Of a DNA stretch of 64,000 bases, positions 56,493 through 64,000 are shown in pieces. The translations under genes were made by a program, and so were the position numbers. This DNA is from Streptomyces sp. NRRL B-1140 (lineage in GTDB: Bacteria; Actinomycetota; Actinomycetes; Streptomycetales; Streptomycetaceae): contig NZ_LGEA01000047.1 in the NCBI RefSeq assembly GCF_001280065.1, positions 119,873 through 183,872 on the forward strand. The letters are read 5' to 3'. The first letter of the stretch is position 1. Each line of letters starts with the position of its first letter. Below the pieces are notes generated by a model. That model searched no databases, was not told where the DNA came from, and saw only the letters and a program-made list of their open reading frames with translations.

Positions 56493-59095
56493 CGCCGCAT
56501 GCCCTGGAACCAGTCGGGGCGGCGAAACACAGGCCACCGCGCCTTGTGGCCCGTCCCTTGCGGCGCCGCCGGCAGGGGTGCGGCGGTCTGGGGCGAAGCT
56601 GTCTGCGGCGGCGCGGGAGCGGTCACCGGCGGCGCACCGGCCGGTGGCAGGGCGGTGAGCGGTGCCGTGGTGGGCGGCGTGCCGGTGAGCGCACCGTGGA
56701 GCCGCTGGTGTTGGTAGGTCTCCTCCGCGTGGAACCGGTCCAGCAGGTCCGCGACCGCCCGGGTCCCCTCGCTCCGGCGCAGCGCGCTGTAGAGGACCAG
56801 GTCGAGGTTCGGTGCCGTCCGGTGCAGCGGCGCCGCGAGGGAGTAGGCGATCCAGGGGCCGTTGGCCCGGATGAAGTCCGCGATCGCGGAGAGCAGTTGG
56901 GGGCTGAACCTGCCGCCGGGAGCGGCGGTGGCGATCAGCCGGGCCAACCGGTCCATCGGCTGCTTCTCACGCACCGCGCGGCCGAATTCCCACACCGATG
57001 TGAGCCAGCTGAGGTGGTGGCGCCGGCTCAGGTCCCGCACCAGGTGGTCGGGCAGGTCGAGGCGGAGCCAGCGGGCGTGCTTCTCGGTGAGCCGTCGGGC
57101 CAGGCCGTCCCGGACGAGGGATTCGGTGGAGACCCGCTGCTCCATCAGCAGTTGGAGCACACGCCAGCTGGGCGGATCCGGCTCGTCACCGAGCAGGGCT
57201 TCGACCGCCACCGCTGTGGAGGTCTGGTCCGTGTCGACACGCCGGCTCAGGGCCGCGGCGTACGCCTCCTGGGCACGGGTGTCGGTCAGCCGTCGGGCAC
57301 GGGGCATCCCGGACGGGATCCTGGAGCCGTCCGCCGCGTGTGCGTGCAGAGCGCGCAGCAGGTCGGCGTCCGCCGCGACCTCCGGTGCCAGGCTCGCGCC
57401 CTCGGCCGGGGCGAGCCTGTCGAGCGCGGGCAGCAGCCGCGCGGACGCCTCCCGGCTTCGGGCGACTTCGCGCAGGCGGGGCCACATCAGATCGACGACC
57501 TCCGGCCGTCCCTCGGCCGTCGCCAGTTCAAGGGCGGTCTCCCACGCGTCGTCGTGTGCTCCGACGAACTCTTCGGCGTCCTCCGCCGTCGCGTGCGCGA
57601 AGCCCGCCCGTCCGGTGAGGGCCGCGGCGAACCGCGGCCATCCGGTGACGCCGCCCGAGGCGCCGCCGACTGCTCGCGTCGCCAGCCGCACGAGCGGCGC
57701 CAGGTCGCGTGTCCTGTCCTCCAGCCAGCTGCTGAGCCAGGCCAGCCCCGCCTCGCGGGAACGGATCAGGAGGGTGTCGGCGGCCTCCGGTGCCCGGCCG
57801 AACGTCTGCTCCGCCCAGTAGACGAGGTATCCGGTCCATTCGGGCCTGTGCTGCGGGGCTGACACCAGAGCGGTCAGCAGTTCGTCGAGTGCACCGGGCC
57901 GTTCGGCCTCCAGGGCGTGCATCAGTCCCAGATGGCCCTGCGCACGCTCGAACGACTCCCTTGTCCCGCCGCCCGCGATGACGTCCTCGGCCAGCAGGTG
58001 CGGGAGGGACCGGCTCCAGTGCAGCAGCAGCAGCGCACGCGCGGGCCCGCCCTCCGGGCCTTGCGCGCACCGGGCCAGGAAGGGCAGGAGCACCGCGAGC
58101 CGCACCTCGCCGAGGGACTCCACCGGGTACCGCTCCAACAGCCGCTGTACGTCGTGCAGGTCACCGCGGCCTTGCCGGACGGCCTCGATCACGGAGTCCA
58201 GCAGGTCGGCATCGCGCAGCGCCCGCAGTGCCTCGGCCGGGTTCTGCACCGGGATGACCTCGGTCCAGCCCAGCAGGTGCTCGACCAGTTCGGCGGTGGG
58301 CCGGGGTTTCGCCCGCAGCCGGAGCAGTTCGCTCATGTAGGTGCGGGCGGCGGTGCCCTGCGGGTCGGGCGGGCTGCCGGTGCCCGGCCAGACCTCCACC
58401 TGCCCGGTCGTAGGGGTGGCGGTGAAGACGAGCCGCAGTGCGTGGTCGGACTGCCCGGCCCAGGTCGCACCGCTCATCCAGGCGCGGCAGCCGTACGGCA
58501 GGAGAGCGCAGACAGCGTCGAGGACACGGACCCGTTCGGTGACCTCCGGGAGTGTCGTCCCGGAGGGCGGGACGATCGCGACCCGCCGGTTGTCCAGGAG
58601 CAGGGCGGCGACGCGTGCTGTCCATTCGAAGCCCAGCTCCTCCGCCTGTGCGGCGAGTTGCCCGGCCTGCGGCCGGGGCGGGGAGAGGAGCACCGGCCTC
58701 CCGCTGGTCGGCGGATGGCCGTCGTGTGGCAGCGCCTGGTCCAGCGCGGACCAGGTCAGCCGGGCAGCGCCTGCCTGGCACCAGTCGAGGAGGAAGAGTC
58801 GCCAGGTGTAACTGGGGGCGCCGGTCCCGTCCCGGCTTCCGTCCCAGGTCGTCTCGACGGTCGCGCAGACCGGGGTGGGGTCGGTGCGCACGCTGCCGAG
58901 GAACACACGCCAGGGCAGTGCCGCCGCCGGTTCGCGGCTCTCGGGGGTGCCGGTGGCGGCAGCCCACAGGTAGGACTCGGCCCGGTCCGGGGGCAGGCTG
59001 CCGTCCAGCACCTCGTATCCCATGACCTGGCCCGGGTGCTTGCCCAGCACGGCCCAGTGGGCGGCCAGCCGGTCCTGGCCCAGCTCCTCGTTCAC
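56489..59095 (-). CDS. Large GTPase-associated protein (GAP1-like)
   Basis: 868 residues from GTG 59095 (AAGGGG 9 nt upstream; GTG 59104 is less likely). The N-terminal ~150 residues (AAHWAVLGKHPGQVMGYEVL, YTWRLFLLDWCQAGAARLTW) and the helical middle and end resemble the GTPase-associated protein 1 (GAP1) architecture that always accompanies the P-loop GTPase of these loci; I make this match by layout and context, not by search. The middle (about 290-720) is alpha-helical repeats; the last ~110 residues are Pro/Ala/Thr-rich. It overlaps the GTPase stop (GTGA) and the Hsp70-like start. Probably regulates or is regulated by the GTPase. Confidence 0.75.
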   Translation of the reverse strand: MNEELGQDRLAAHWAVLGKHPGQVMGYEVLDGSLPPDRAESYLWAAATGTPESREPAAALPWRVFLGSVRTDPTPVCATVETTWDGSRDGTGAPSYTWRLFLLDWCQAGAARLTWSALDQALPHDGHPPTSGRPVLLSPPRPQAGQLAAQAEELGFEWTARVAALLLDNRRVAIVPPSGTTLPEVTERVRVLDAVCALLPYGCRAWMSGATWAGQSDHALRLVFTATPTTGQVEVWPGTGSPPDPQGTAARTYMSELLRLRAKPRPTAELVEHLLGWTEVIPVQNPAEALRALRDADLLDSVIEAVRQGRGDLHDVQRLLERYPVESLGEVRLAVLLPFLARCAQGPEGGPARALLLLHWSRSLPHLLAEDVIAGGGTRESFERAQGHLGLMHALEAERPGALDELLTALVSAPQHRPEWTGYLVYWAEQTFGRAPEAADTLLIRSREAGLAWLSSWLEDRTRDLAPLVRLATRAVGGASGGVTGWPRFAAALTGRAGFAHATAEDAEEFVGAHDDAWETALELATAEGRPEVVDLMWPRLREVARSREASARLLPALDRLAPAEGASLAPEVAADADLLRALHAHAADGSRIPSGMPRARRLTDTRAQEAYAAALSRRVDTDQTSTAVAVEALLGDEPDPPSWRVLQLLMEQRVSTESLVRDGLARRLTEKHARWLRLDLPDHLVRDLSRRHHLSWLTSVWEFGRAVREKQPMDRLARLIATAAPGGRFSPQLLSAIADFIRANGPWIAYSLAAPLHRTAPNLDLVLYSALRRSEGTRAVADLLDRFHAEETYQHQRLHGALTGTPPTTAPLTALPPAGAPPVTAPAPPQTASPQTAAPLPAAPQGTGHKARWPVFRRPDWFQGMRR

Positions 59096-60339
59096 CGCCG
59101 CCACCCCTTGCGGGCGTCCCGGACGGTACGGATCTTGCGTTCCAGGTCCGTCAGCGGCTCCAGCACGTTGATCGGCTCGGGGGAGGTGCAGATCCGGCGC
59201 ACTCCGTCGACGATCTCCTCGTTGGCGTAGTTGCGGTAGTCGAAGACGTGCTGCGGGTTCAGCCGGAACCCGATGGCGGACGTCGCGTAGTAGGTGATGC
59301 GGTCGGGGTGGAAGAAGTTCGCGAGCCCGTCGCGCACCAGGCGCGCGGTGGAGCCGCGGAACTCGTCGCACAGCCACTGGAAGTAGCGCTCGCTGAGGTG
59401 CTCGGGTATGCGCGGCAGCTGGGAGCCGACGGTGTCCTGGGTGACCCAGCCTGCTTCCACAGCGGGCCGGAAGACATCCGGGTGGTCGAACTTGGCGACA
59501 CAGACCGACACGTGGTGCGGCAGCCTGCCCCGGTAGTGGCCGCCCGCGTCCCTGATCCGGGTGTTCAGTTCGTTCAGCGTCGAGTAGAAGAAGGTCAGGC
59601 TCTGGGTCAGTTCCTGGGCGTCGCCGAGCGGGTCGAACAGGTAGATCAGGCCCTGGGAGCGGGCCAGTTGGTCGACCACCTGGGTCTGGAGGGGGTTGTT
59701 CGGCCGGAACGCCTCGCCCGGCGTGTCCTGGATCTCCAGGACGAAGCTCGGTTCCCGGGTGCGCCTGCGCATCATCCCGGTGCCGGGTTCCTGGCCCTGG
59801 AACGACCAGCTCATGCCCGTGACAGCCACGGTGCCGCCGGGGAACTCGCGCTGGATCGCAAGCTTGGACACGCTGTCGCTGAGGAACGTGTTGGCCTCCG
59901 CGGTCATGCCGCTGATCAGCCAGTTGCCCTGCCCGTGGCGCTGGTACTGCATCGCCGCGATGGGCAGTGCGGCCAGGTACGTGGTTTTGCCGGAGCGCGG
60001 CGCGCCCCACAGGCCGATGCGTACGCGGTCCGCGGCGGTGCCGTCTTCCTGGGGGGCTGTGGGGATCCGCAGAGGTTCGAGGTTGCCGTCCTGCACGGGT
60101 GGCATCGGCGGCGAGAGGGTGGGCTGGGACGGATAGCCCGGCGCGGGGCCGGCGTCCATGCGTCCGGGGGCCTGCGGCGGTACTACGCGGGGAGACCACC
60201 GGGTGCCGGGCTGCTCCGGCTCGGCGGGCTGCGCGGCTTCGGCGGGCTGTGGGCCGGCCGGACCGCCAGCCGGGGTGCCGGTGCCGCTCGGGCCGCCGCC
60301 GGGCTTGTCCTCATTGGGGTTGAAGAACTCTGGGGCCAT
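59092..60339 (-). CDS. P-loop GTPase-like protein with disordered N-terminus
   Basis: 415-residue protein. The first ~100 residues are Pro/Gly/Ala-rich and disordered. Then a GTPase-like P-loop GAPRSGKT (112-119, in IGLWGAPRSGKTTYLAAL), switch II-like LEIQDTPGEAF (Asp205) and a G4-type VAKFDHP (282-285; NKxD becomes AKFD). It looks like the GTPase of the GAP1-type conflict gene sets. ATG 60339 with GAGGAG upstream. Stop overlaps the GAP1-like start. It most likely acts as the operon's nucleotide switch (inference). Confidence 0.85.
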   Translation of the reverse strand: MAPEFFNPNEDKPGGGPSGTGTPAGGPAGPQPAEAAQPAEPEQPGTRWSPRVVPPQAPGRMDAGPAPGYPSQPTLSPPMPPVQDGNLEPLRIPTAPQEDGTAADRVRIGLWGAPRSGKTTYLAALPIAAMQYQRHGQGNWLISGMTAEANTFLSDSVSKLAIQREFPGGTVAVTGMSWSFQGQEPGTGMMRRRTREPSFVLEIQDTPGEAFRPNNPLQTQVVDQLARSQGLIYLFDPLGDAQELTQSLTFFYSTLNELNTRIRDAGGHYRGRLPHHVSVCVAKFDHPDVFRPAVEAGWVTQDTVGSQLPRIPEHLSERYFQWLCDEFRGSTARLVRDGLANFFHPDRITYYATSAIGFRLNPQHVFDYRNYANEEIVDGVRRICTSPEPINVLEPLTDLERKIRTVRDARKGWRR

Positions 60340-60366
60340 GACGTTCTCCTCGTGCGGGAAAGGAAT

Positions 60367-62283
60367 TCAGAGCAGGGGAGTGGCGAAGGCCAGACGGCAG
60401 GGTGGCCCCTCTAGTCGCCAGGGCGGGACGAGCGCCTGGGCGACATCGGCCGCCGAGTCCTGGCCGGGGCGGAAGGTGCCCTCGGCGGAGAGTTCGGCCC
60501 AGGCCGCGTCGGTGTAGCGTCGCGCCGCGATGCCCGGGTGGTCCTGCGGTGGTGGCCCGGTCTGCGGATCGGCCCTGGTCATCACCTTGACGCCGGCAGA
60601 GCGCAGGCGGCCGAGTTCCGCTCGCCAGTCGGCGCCGAGCGGGCAGGCCGGGATGATGCCGTGCTGTCGGGGCTGGCCGGGCGGGCGGCGAGCGACGATC
60701 AGGAGGACGCGCCGCACGTCCTCGGAGCTGCCCGTGGCCGCGCCGACGAGCAGAAGTACCGCCCGCAGCGCGTCTTCCAGTGAGGAGGCCATGTCCTGTT
60801 CGCGCCTGGCGGGCCGCCAGCCCGCCAGGGCGGTGAGCGCGGCGGGGGCGGGTCCGGCGGGGACGGGTGGCAGCAGGAGGGTGCGCCGGGAGGTGTAGCC
60901 GTTCTCGTGGATTTCGTGGTCGTAGTGACCGATCGCCCCGGTGCGGATCGCGGCACCTGAAGCGTCCTGCCCGGACAGTGTGGTGAGGAGGTCCCGGGCG
61001 AACGCCAGCCGCTCCTGCGTCTCGTCCCGGTCCGCGCCGCTGAGTTCGACCGTGAGGAAGACCTCGAGCCTCGGCGGGCGGAGGATCCGGTGGGGCAGGC
61101 GGGTGAGCAAGGCGGGCACGTCGACGGCGGCCGGTCTTCTCGGCGCGTGCGCACTTCCTTCCTGCGGGGTGACGAGTTCGACTTCGCCGGGTCCGCGCAG
61201 GACGAACCGTAACCGGACCTGGGACAGCGCAGCGACGGTGACCTCGTGCACGGTCAGAGGCTCGGCTCCGGTGCCGTCGGCCGCGGGCCTGCCCGCGAAG
61301 ACCGGCAGGCGCACGGGCTCGGCGCCTGTGACCCCGCCGTGCACGGTGACGTCCGCGACCGCCGTCTCACCACGGCGGAGCCGGCGCCCCGCCGGGAAGA
61401 GCACGTGGCTGTGCGTCAGCACGGCACCGGTGGACCGGTCGGCCCGGGCCAGTACCAGTGTGTGGTCGGCGAGCAGGGGCGCGGTGCGCAGCACCTCTCG
61501 TACGGCTTGTGAGGTTGTGCCGTCCGCGTCGACGGCGCTGCCCCGCCCGAGTTCGGCTCGGAGGGTGTAGGCGGTACGCACGGCGGCCGCGGCCCGCTCC
61601 AGCAGGACCCATCCGGTGCGGGGGGTCAGCAGTACGACGGACTGCTCGTACGAAGGGGGGATGTAGGCCTTGAGCCAATGCAGAACGGTCGTGTCGAATT
61701 GCCTACGGGATACGGGAGGCAGTGTTCCGATACCGCCTGCGAGTTGGAATCGGCGGATGCGGTCACGGGAATCGATCATGGGTGCCAGAGAGGGCCATTG
61801 CATACTTCCCGCGTCAGCCTGCCGGGGAAGTCCGCCTTCCCCCACCGCTACCTTGATCACATTCACTTCGTCGGGCGTGAATTCGATGAAGAGTAATTCC
61901 ATGATGCGCCGAGCGAACAGGTCGTCGAGGAATTCCGCGCCGTCCTGCGAACCGGGGTCACCGCGCCCGTACGAAAGATCCGGCGCTCCGGCCGGCGCCT
62001 TTCCTTCCGGTCTCCAGGGCCCGCCGCGGATCACGTCCGCGAGTTGGTCGCCGTCCGCGTCGGCCCGGCCGTTCGGCGCCCGGCTCGACAGGGTCGCGGC
62101 TCGCACGTCCCACGCGTGTCCGGCCGTCTGCAGTGCGGAGCGGGACTGTGCCACGTCCTCCTCGGTCAGTTCCCCGAGGACCCGGTCGTCCCGCAAACGC
62201 CACTGGCAGACCCCGCAGAACTCACCGACTTCCCCGGGAGTTCTGCACACAGGGCATGCCTGATCGACATGAGATTCCGTCAC
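60367..62283 (-). CDS. Zinc-ribbon protein with VWA-like C-terminal region, first gene of the operon
   Basis: 638 residues from GTG 62283. N-terminal zinc ribbon with Cys10, 13, 23, 26 (QACPVCRTPGEVGEFCGVCQ). A central mixed region (~150-420) contains RIMELLFIEFTPDEVNVIKV and SVVLLTPRTGWVLLERAAAA. The C-terminal ~210 residues have a VWA-like order of strands (RLEVFLTVELSGADRDETQE, RVLLIVARRPPGQ, LGRLRSAGVKVMTRADPQTG) but lack an obvious DxSxS MIDAS, so metal binding there may be lost. It heads the eight-gene operon, 27 bp before the GTPase. Reminiscent of the adaptor protein of such systems; function unproven. Confidence 0.75.
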   Translation of the reverse strand: MTESHVDQACPVCRTPGEVGEFCGVCQWRLRDDRVLGELTEEDVAQSRSALQTAGHAWDVRAATLSSRAPNGRADADGDQLADVIRGGPWRPEGKAPAGAPDLSYGRGDPGSQDGAEFLDDLFARRIMELLFIEFTPDEVNVIKVAVGEGGLPRQADAGSMQWPSLAPMIDSRDRIRRFQLAGGIGTLPPVSRRQFDTTVLHWLKAYIPPSYEQSVVLLTPRTGWVLLERAAAAVRTAYTLRAELGRGSAVDADGTTSQAVREVLRTAPLLADHTLVLARADRSTGAVLTHSHVLFPAGRRLRRGETAVADVTVHGGVTGAEPVRLPVFAGRPAADGTGAEPLTVHEVTVAALSQVRLRFVLRGPGEVELVTPQEGSAHAPRRPAAVDVPALLTRLPHRILRPPRLEVFLTVELSGADRDETQERLAFARDLLTTLSGQDASGAAIRTGAIGHYDHEIHENGYTSRRTLLLPPVPAGPAPAALTALAGWRPARREQDMASSLEDALRAVLLLVGAATGSSEDVRRVLLIVARRPPGQPRQHGIIPACPLGADWRAELGRLRSAGVKVMTRADPQTGPPPQDHPGIAARRYTDAAWAELSAEGTFRPGQDSAADVAQALVPPWRLEGPPCRLAFATPLL

Positions 62284-62568
62284 CCCACTCCCCCCCGATA
62301 CGACGGCCGAAGATCTCTGTGGGCCGTCGCTTGATCCCCCTGAGCGTCGTAGCGGATCCCCACCCGCACGCACGCCAGCCAGAAGCACTCGCTCCGGAGG
62401 GCCTCATGATGGCACAAGTGCAGGCGGTGGGATGCCCTTTGGCGGGGAATTCCGGAACTGCAACACGCCAGTACGGGGAACTTTTGTTCCCTTTTCCGGT
62501 TGGGGCGGATCGCTCATCCGTTACGGGAGTGACTCAGGGGACGGTCTTGTCGCCCTGTACCGCCAAGC
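62284..62568. promoter_or_regulatory. Upstream region of the eight-gene operon
   Basis: Non-coding interval between the first operon gene (minus strand) and the frameshifted gene (plus strand). It must hold the operon promoter. I could not find a convincing -35/-10 pair; a weak direct repeat GACGGCCGAAG/GGGCCGTCG lies near 62303-62331. Confidence 0.3.
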
Positions 62569-63520
62569 GTGCATGCCGAGCGCGCGGGGAAAGCGGCGGA
62601 TTCAGCCGAGGCAGACCGGGCCGCCGTCGAGGCCTACGTCTACGACCAGCTCGGCGAGAAGATCGAAAAGTCCTACTGCTCGCAGTGCCCCTTCAGCGGG
62701 GTCTGTGCCTCCCGCGACCGGCACGAGGAGCGACTGCGCGAACACCCGCACGTCGCCGCCGAGGTACTTCTCATGGAGTTCGTGTCCCAGGCCCTCAACG
62801 AGCAGATGTCGCTGTACGGCCCGGCCGGCTCGCTCTACCAGCGGCTCGCCGAGGACGGCCGCAACAACGCCGTCCTGACCACCTTCGAAACCGCACTGGA
62901 CCAGGCCGAGCACGCCGTCTGCGAAATCCGCCGCATGGCCTTCATCGGCCGGACCAAGGAGTGCCGAACCCACCACGGCAAGAAGTGCACCCGTCCGAAG
63001 TGGTGGTGCCACATGAAGCGCACCGCCCGCTGTCGACGCAACCACCCCCGGGCGGCTACACCGACCCCGAGACCGAGGAGTACATCAAGCACCCGCCCTG
63101 GTGCTCCGGCCCCGAGGGCTGCCGCGGCAAGGCCAAGAAGGGCCAGTCCTGGCGCTCCCTGCGCACCGTATGGGTCGGCGACCGATCCACCGCCCGAGAT
63201 GCTCGTCCGCCGCCACGGGTCGAAGAACGCTGACGTGAAGCTCACCATCGGCGAGCACTCCCACATCCGCCGCGCCCACTACCTGCTGCCCACCGACGGC
63301 CTGCCCTCCGCCGAAGCCTTCCTCGTCGCTGCCCCCGCCGGCGTGGTCGACAAGCAGCGCAAATCCTTCGAGGCCCGTTGGCGAGACGTCACCGGCCGGA
63401 CGGGCACCGTCTTCCGGCCCGTGCGGGAGCTGCCCAAGCCCGCCCCCAAGCGGAAAGGGAGAACCGATCCCGATCCGCCGGGTCATCGACACCACCGACG
63501 TCACGCTCACCGCGTGACGC
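62569..63520 (+). pseudogene. Frameshifted Cys-rich gene of unknown family
   Basis: Opens with AEADRAAVEAYVYDQLGEKI, then a Cys-rich segment SYCSQCPFSGVCASRDRHEE, helices (HPHVAAEVLLMEFVSQALNE) and a basic Cys/His segment (HHGKKCTRPKWWCHMKRTAR). At about 63030 the sense sequence moves to another frame (PPGGYTDPETEEYIKHPPWC, GCRGKAKKGQSWRSLRTVWV). It then returns to the first frame (LTIGEHSHIRRAHYLLPTDG) and finally to a third (IRRVIDTTDVTLTA, stop 63518-63520). Two or three frameshifts mean it is not translated whole. The Cys pattern suggests metal binding. I do not recognise the family; a mobile-element origin is possible. Confidence 0.5.
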
Positions 63521-64000
63521 CTGCCCTGGCCGGCTCGCGGCCGCGCCCCGGGACACATGTCCGGGCGCAGCCGCCGCGCTGTCGGGGGCAGGGGTGTGCC
63601 GAGTGATAAAAGTGCGGTATATGTCTCTTGCTGGTCGGGGTTGGCCATCCCCCCCCGAACTCTCGTCTGCACGGAGGCCTTTGACGCTGCGCCGCCCCAC
63701 TCCCGCCCTCCTGCCGATCGTCGCCGCGGTGACGGACGGCGGAATCGGCACCGTCAACCTCGACGCCCCGTGATCCAAGTGGAAGACCGTGCCTGCCGAC
63801 GCAACATCGCCGATCTCGCCCGCCCTTGACCAGCTCCGCGAGCAGCCCCGGATCGCGCCGGATGAGAGCCTCTCTCGCGCGTGGGCGGGTCTCTCGTGCG
63901 TGGGCCGGTCTCCCGGCTGTCGGGAGACCGGTCCGCGCTCCGTCCCGGCGCCTTCGCGTTCCCTCTGAAGAAGGATGAGGGGGCTGAAGTGGGTGTCACC
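63521..64000. other. Window end, no supportable gene
   Basis: No frame with family similarity on either strand. A clean hairpin CCGGTCTCCCG / CGGGAGACCGG (63905-63915 with 63921-63931, 5-nt loop) is present and may be a terminator; its gene is not identified. Confidence 0.45.

Overview
The window is very GC-rich, uses many GTG starts and short stop/start overlaps, and carries typical actinomycete families. It is almost certainly from a Streptomyces or close relative chromosome. All functional calls rest on reading motifs and family resemblance; no database search was run.

Region 1 (1-19.9 kb) is a nearly complete choline/glycine-betaine catabolic locus. It contains choline dehydrogenase (partial), betaine-aldehyde dehydrogenase, a betaine-type ABC importer, a Rieske betaine demethylase, dimethylglycine oxidase, FolD, a second-copy serine hydroxymethyltransferase, heterotetrameric sarcosine oxidase (SoxB, a SoxD-SoxA fused frame, SoxG), formyl-THF deformylase and an IclR regulator. 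Methyl groups leave as formaldehyde or methylene-THF; FolD, PurU and GlyA recycle the folate and convert glycine to serine. Four promoters (betB, dimethylglycine oxidase, purU, gbcA) share one layout: a TTGAC-type -35, a weak -10, then GTTGC boxes exactly 19 bp apart.

Region 2 (20-29.9 kb) is a mixed set: a MOSC protein, a small membrane protein, a lipoprotein, a cytoplasmic-looking amidase with a partner, a secreted NlpC/P60 protein, small secreted proteins, an orphan sugar-binding lipoprotein and a nitronate-monooxygenase-like protein.

Region 3 (29.9-38.5 kb) is a decay zone. It holds remnants of a RibD-like reductase, an HNH nuclease, a STAS protein, a TPR protein, a Cas3-like helicase and a beta-lactamase-like hydrolase. 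A few apparently intact small genes lie between them (two membrane proteins, a 161-residue anchored protein, an ANTAR protein).

Region 4 (38.5-62.3 kb) is the most interesting part: a dense block of conflict/defence-like genes. It contains an alpha/beta hydrolase divergent from a caspase-like/NTPase/TPR protein with a SLATT membrane protein; a trypsin-like/NTPase/TPR protein with a Trypco1-type partner; a coiled-coil protein; and an eight-gene minus-strand operon with nearly every junction overlapping. That operon runs zinc-ribbon protein, P-loop GTPase-like protein, large GTPase-associated protein, Hsp70-like ATPase, membrane VWA protein, NrdG-like radical SAM protein, coiled-coil protein, double AAA+ ATPase. 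Parts resemble computationally described NTP-dependent conflict systems; the full set looks little studied.

Region 5 (62.3-64 kb) holds the operon's upstream region, a frameshifted Cys-rich gene of unknown family and a hairpin.
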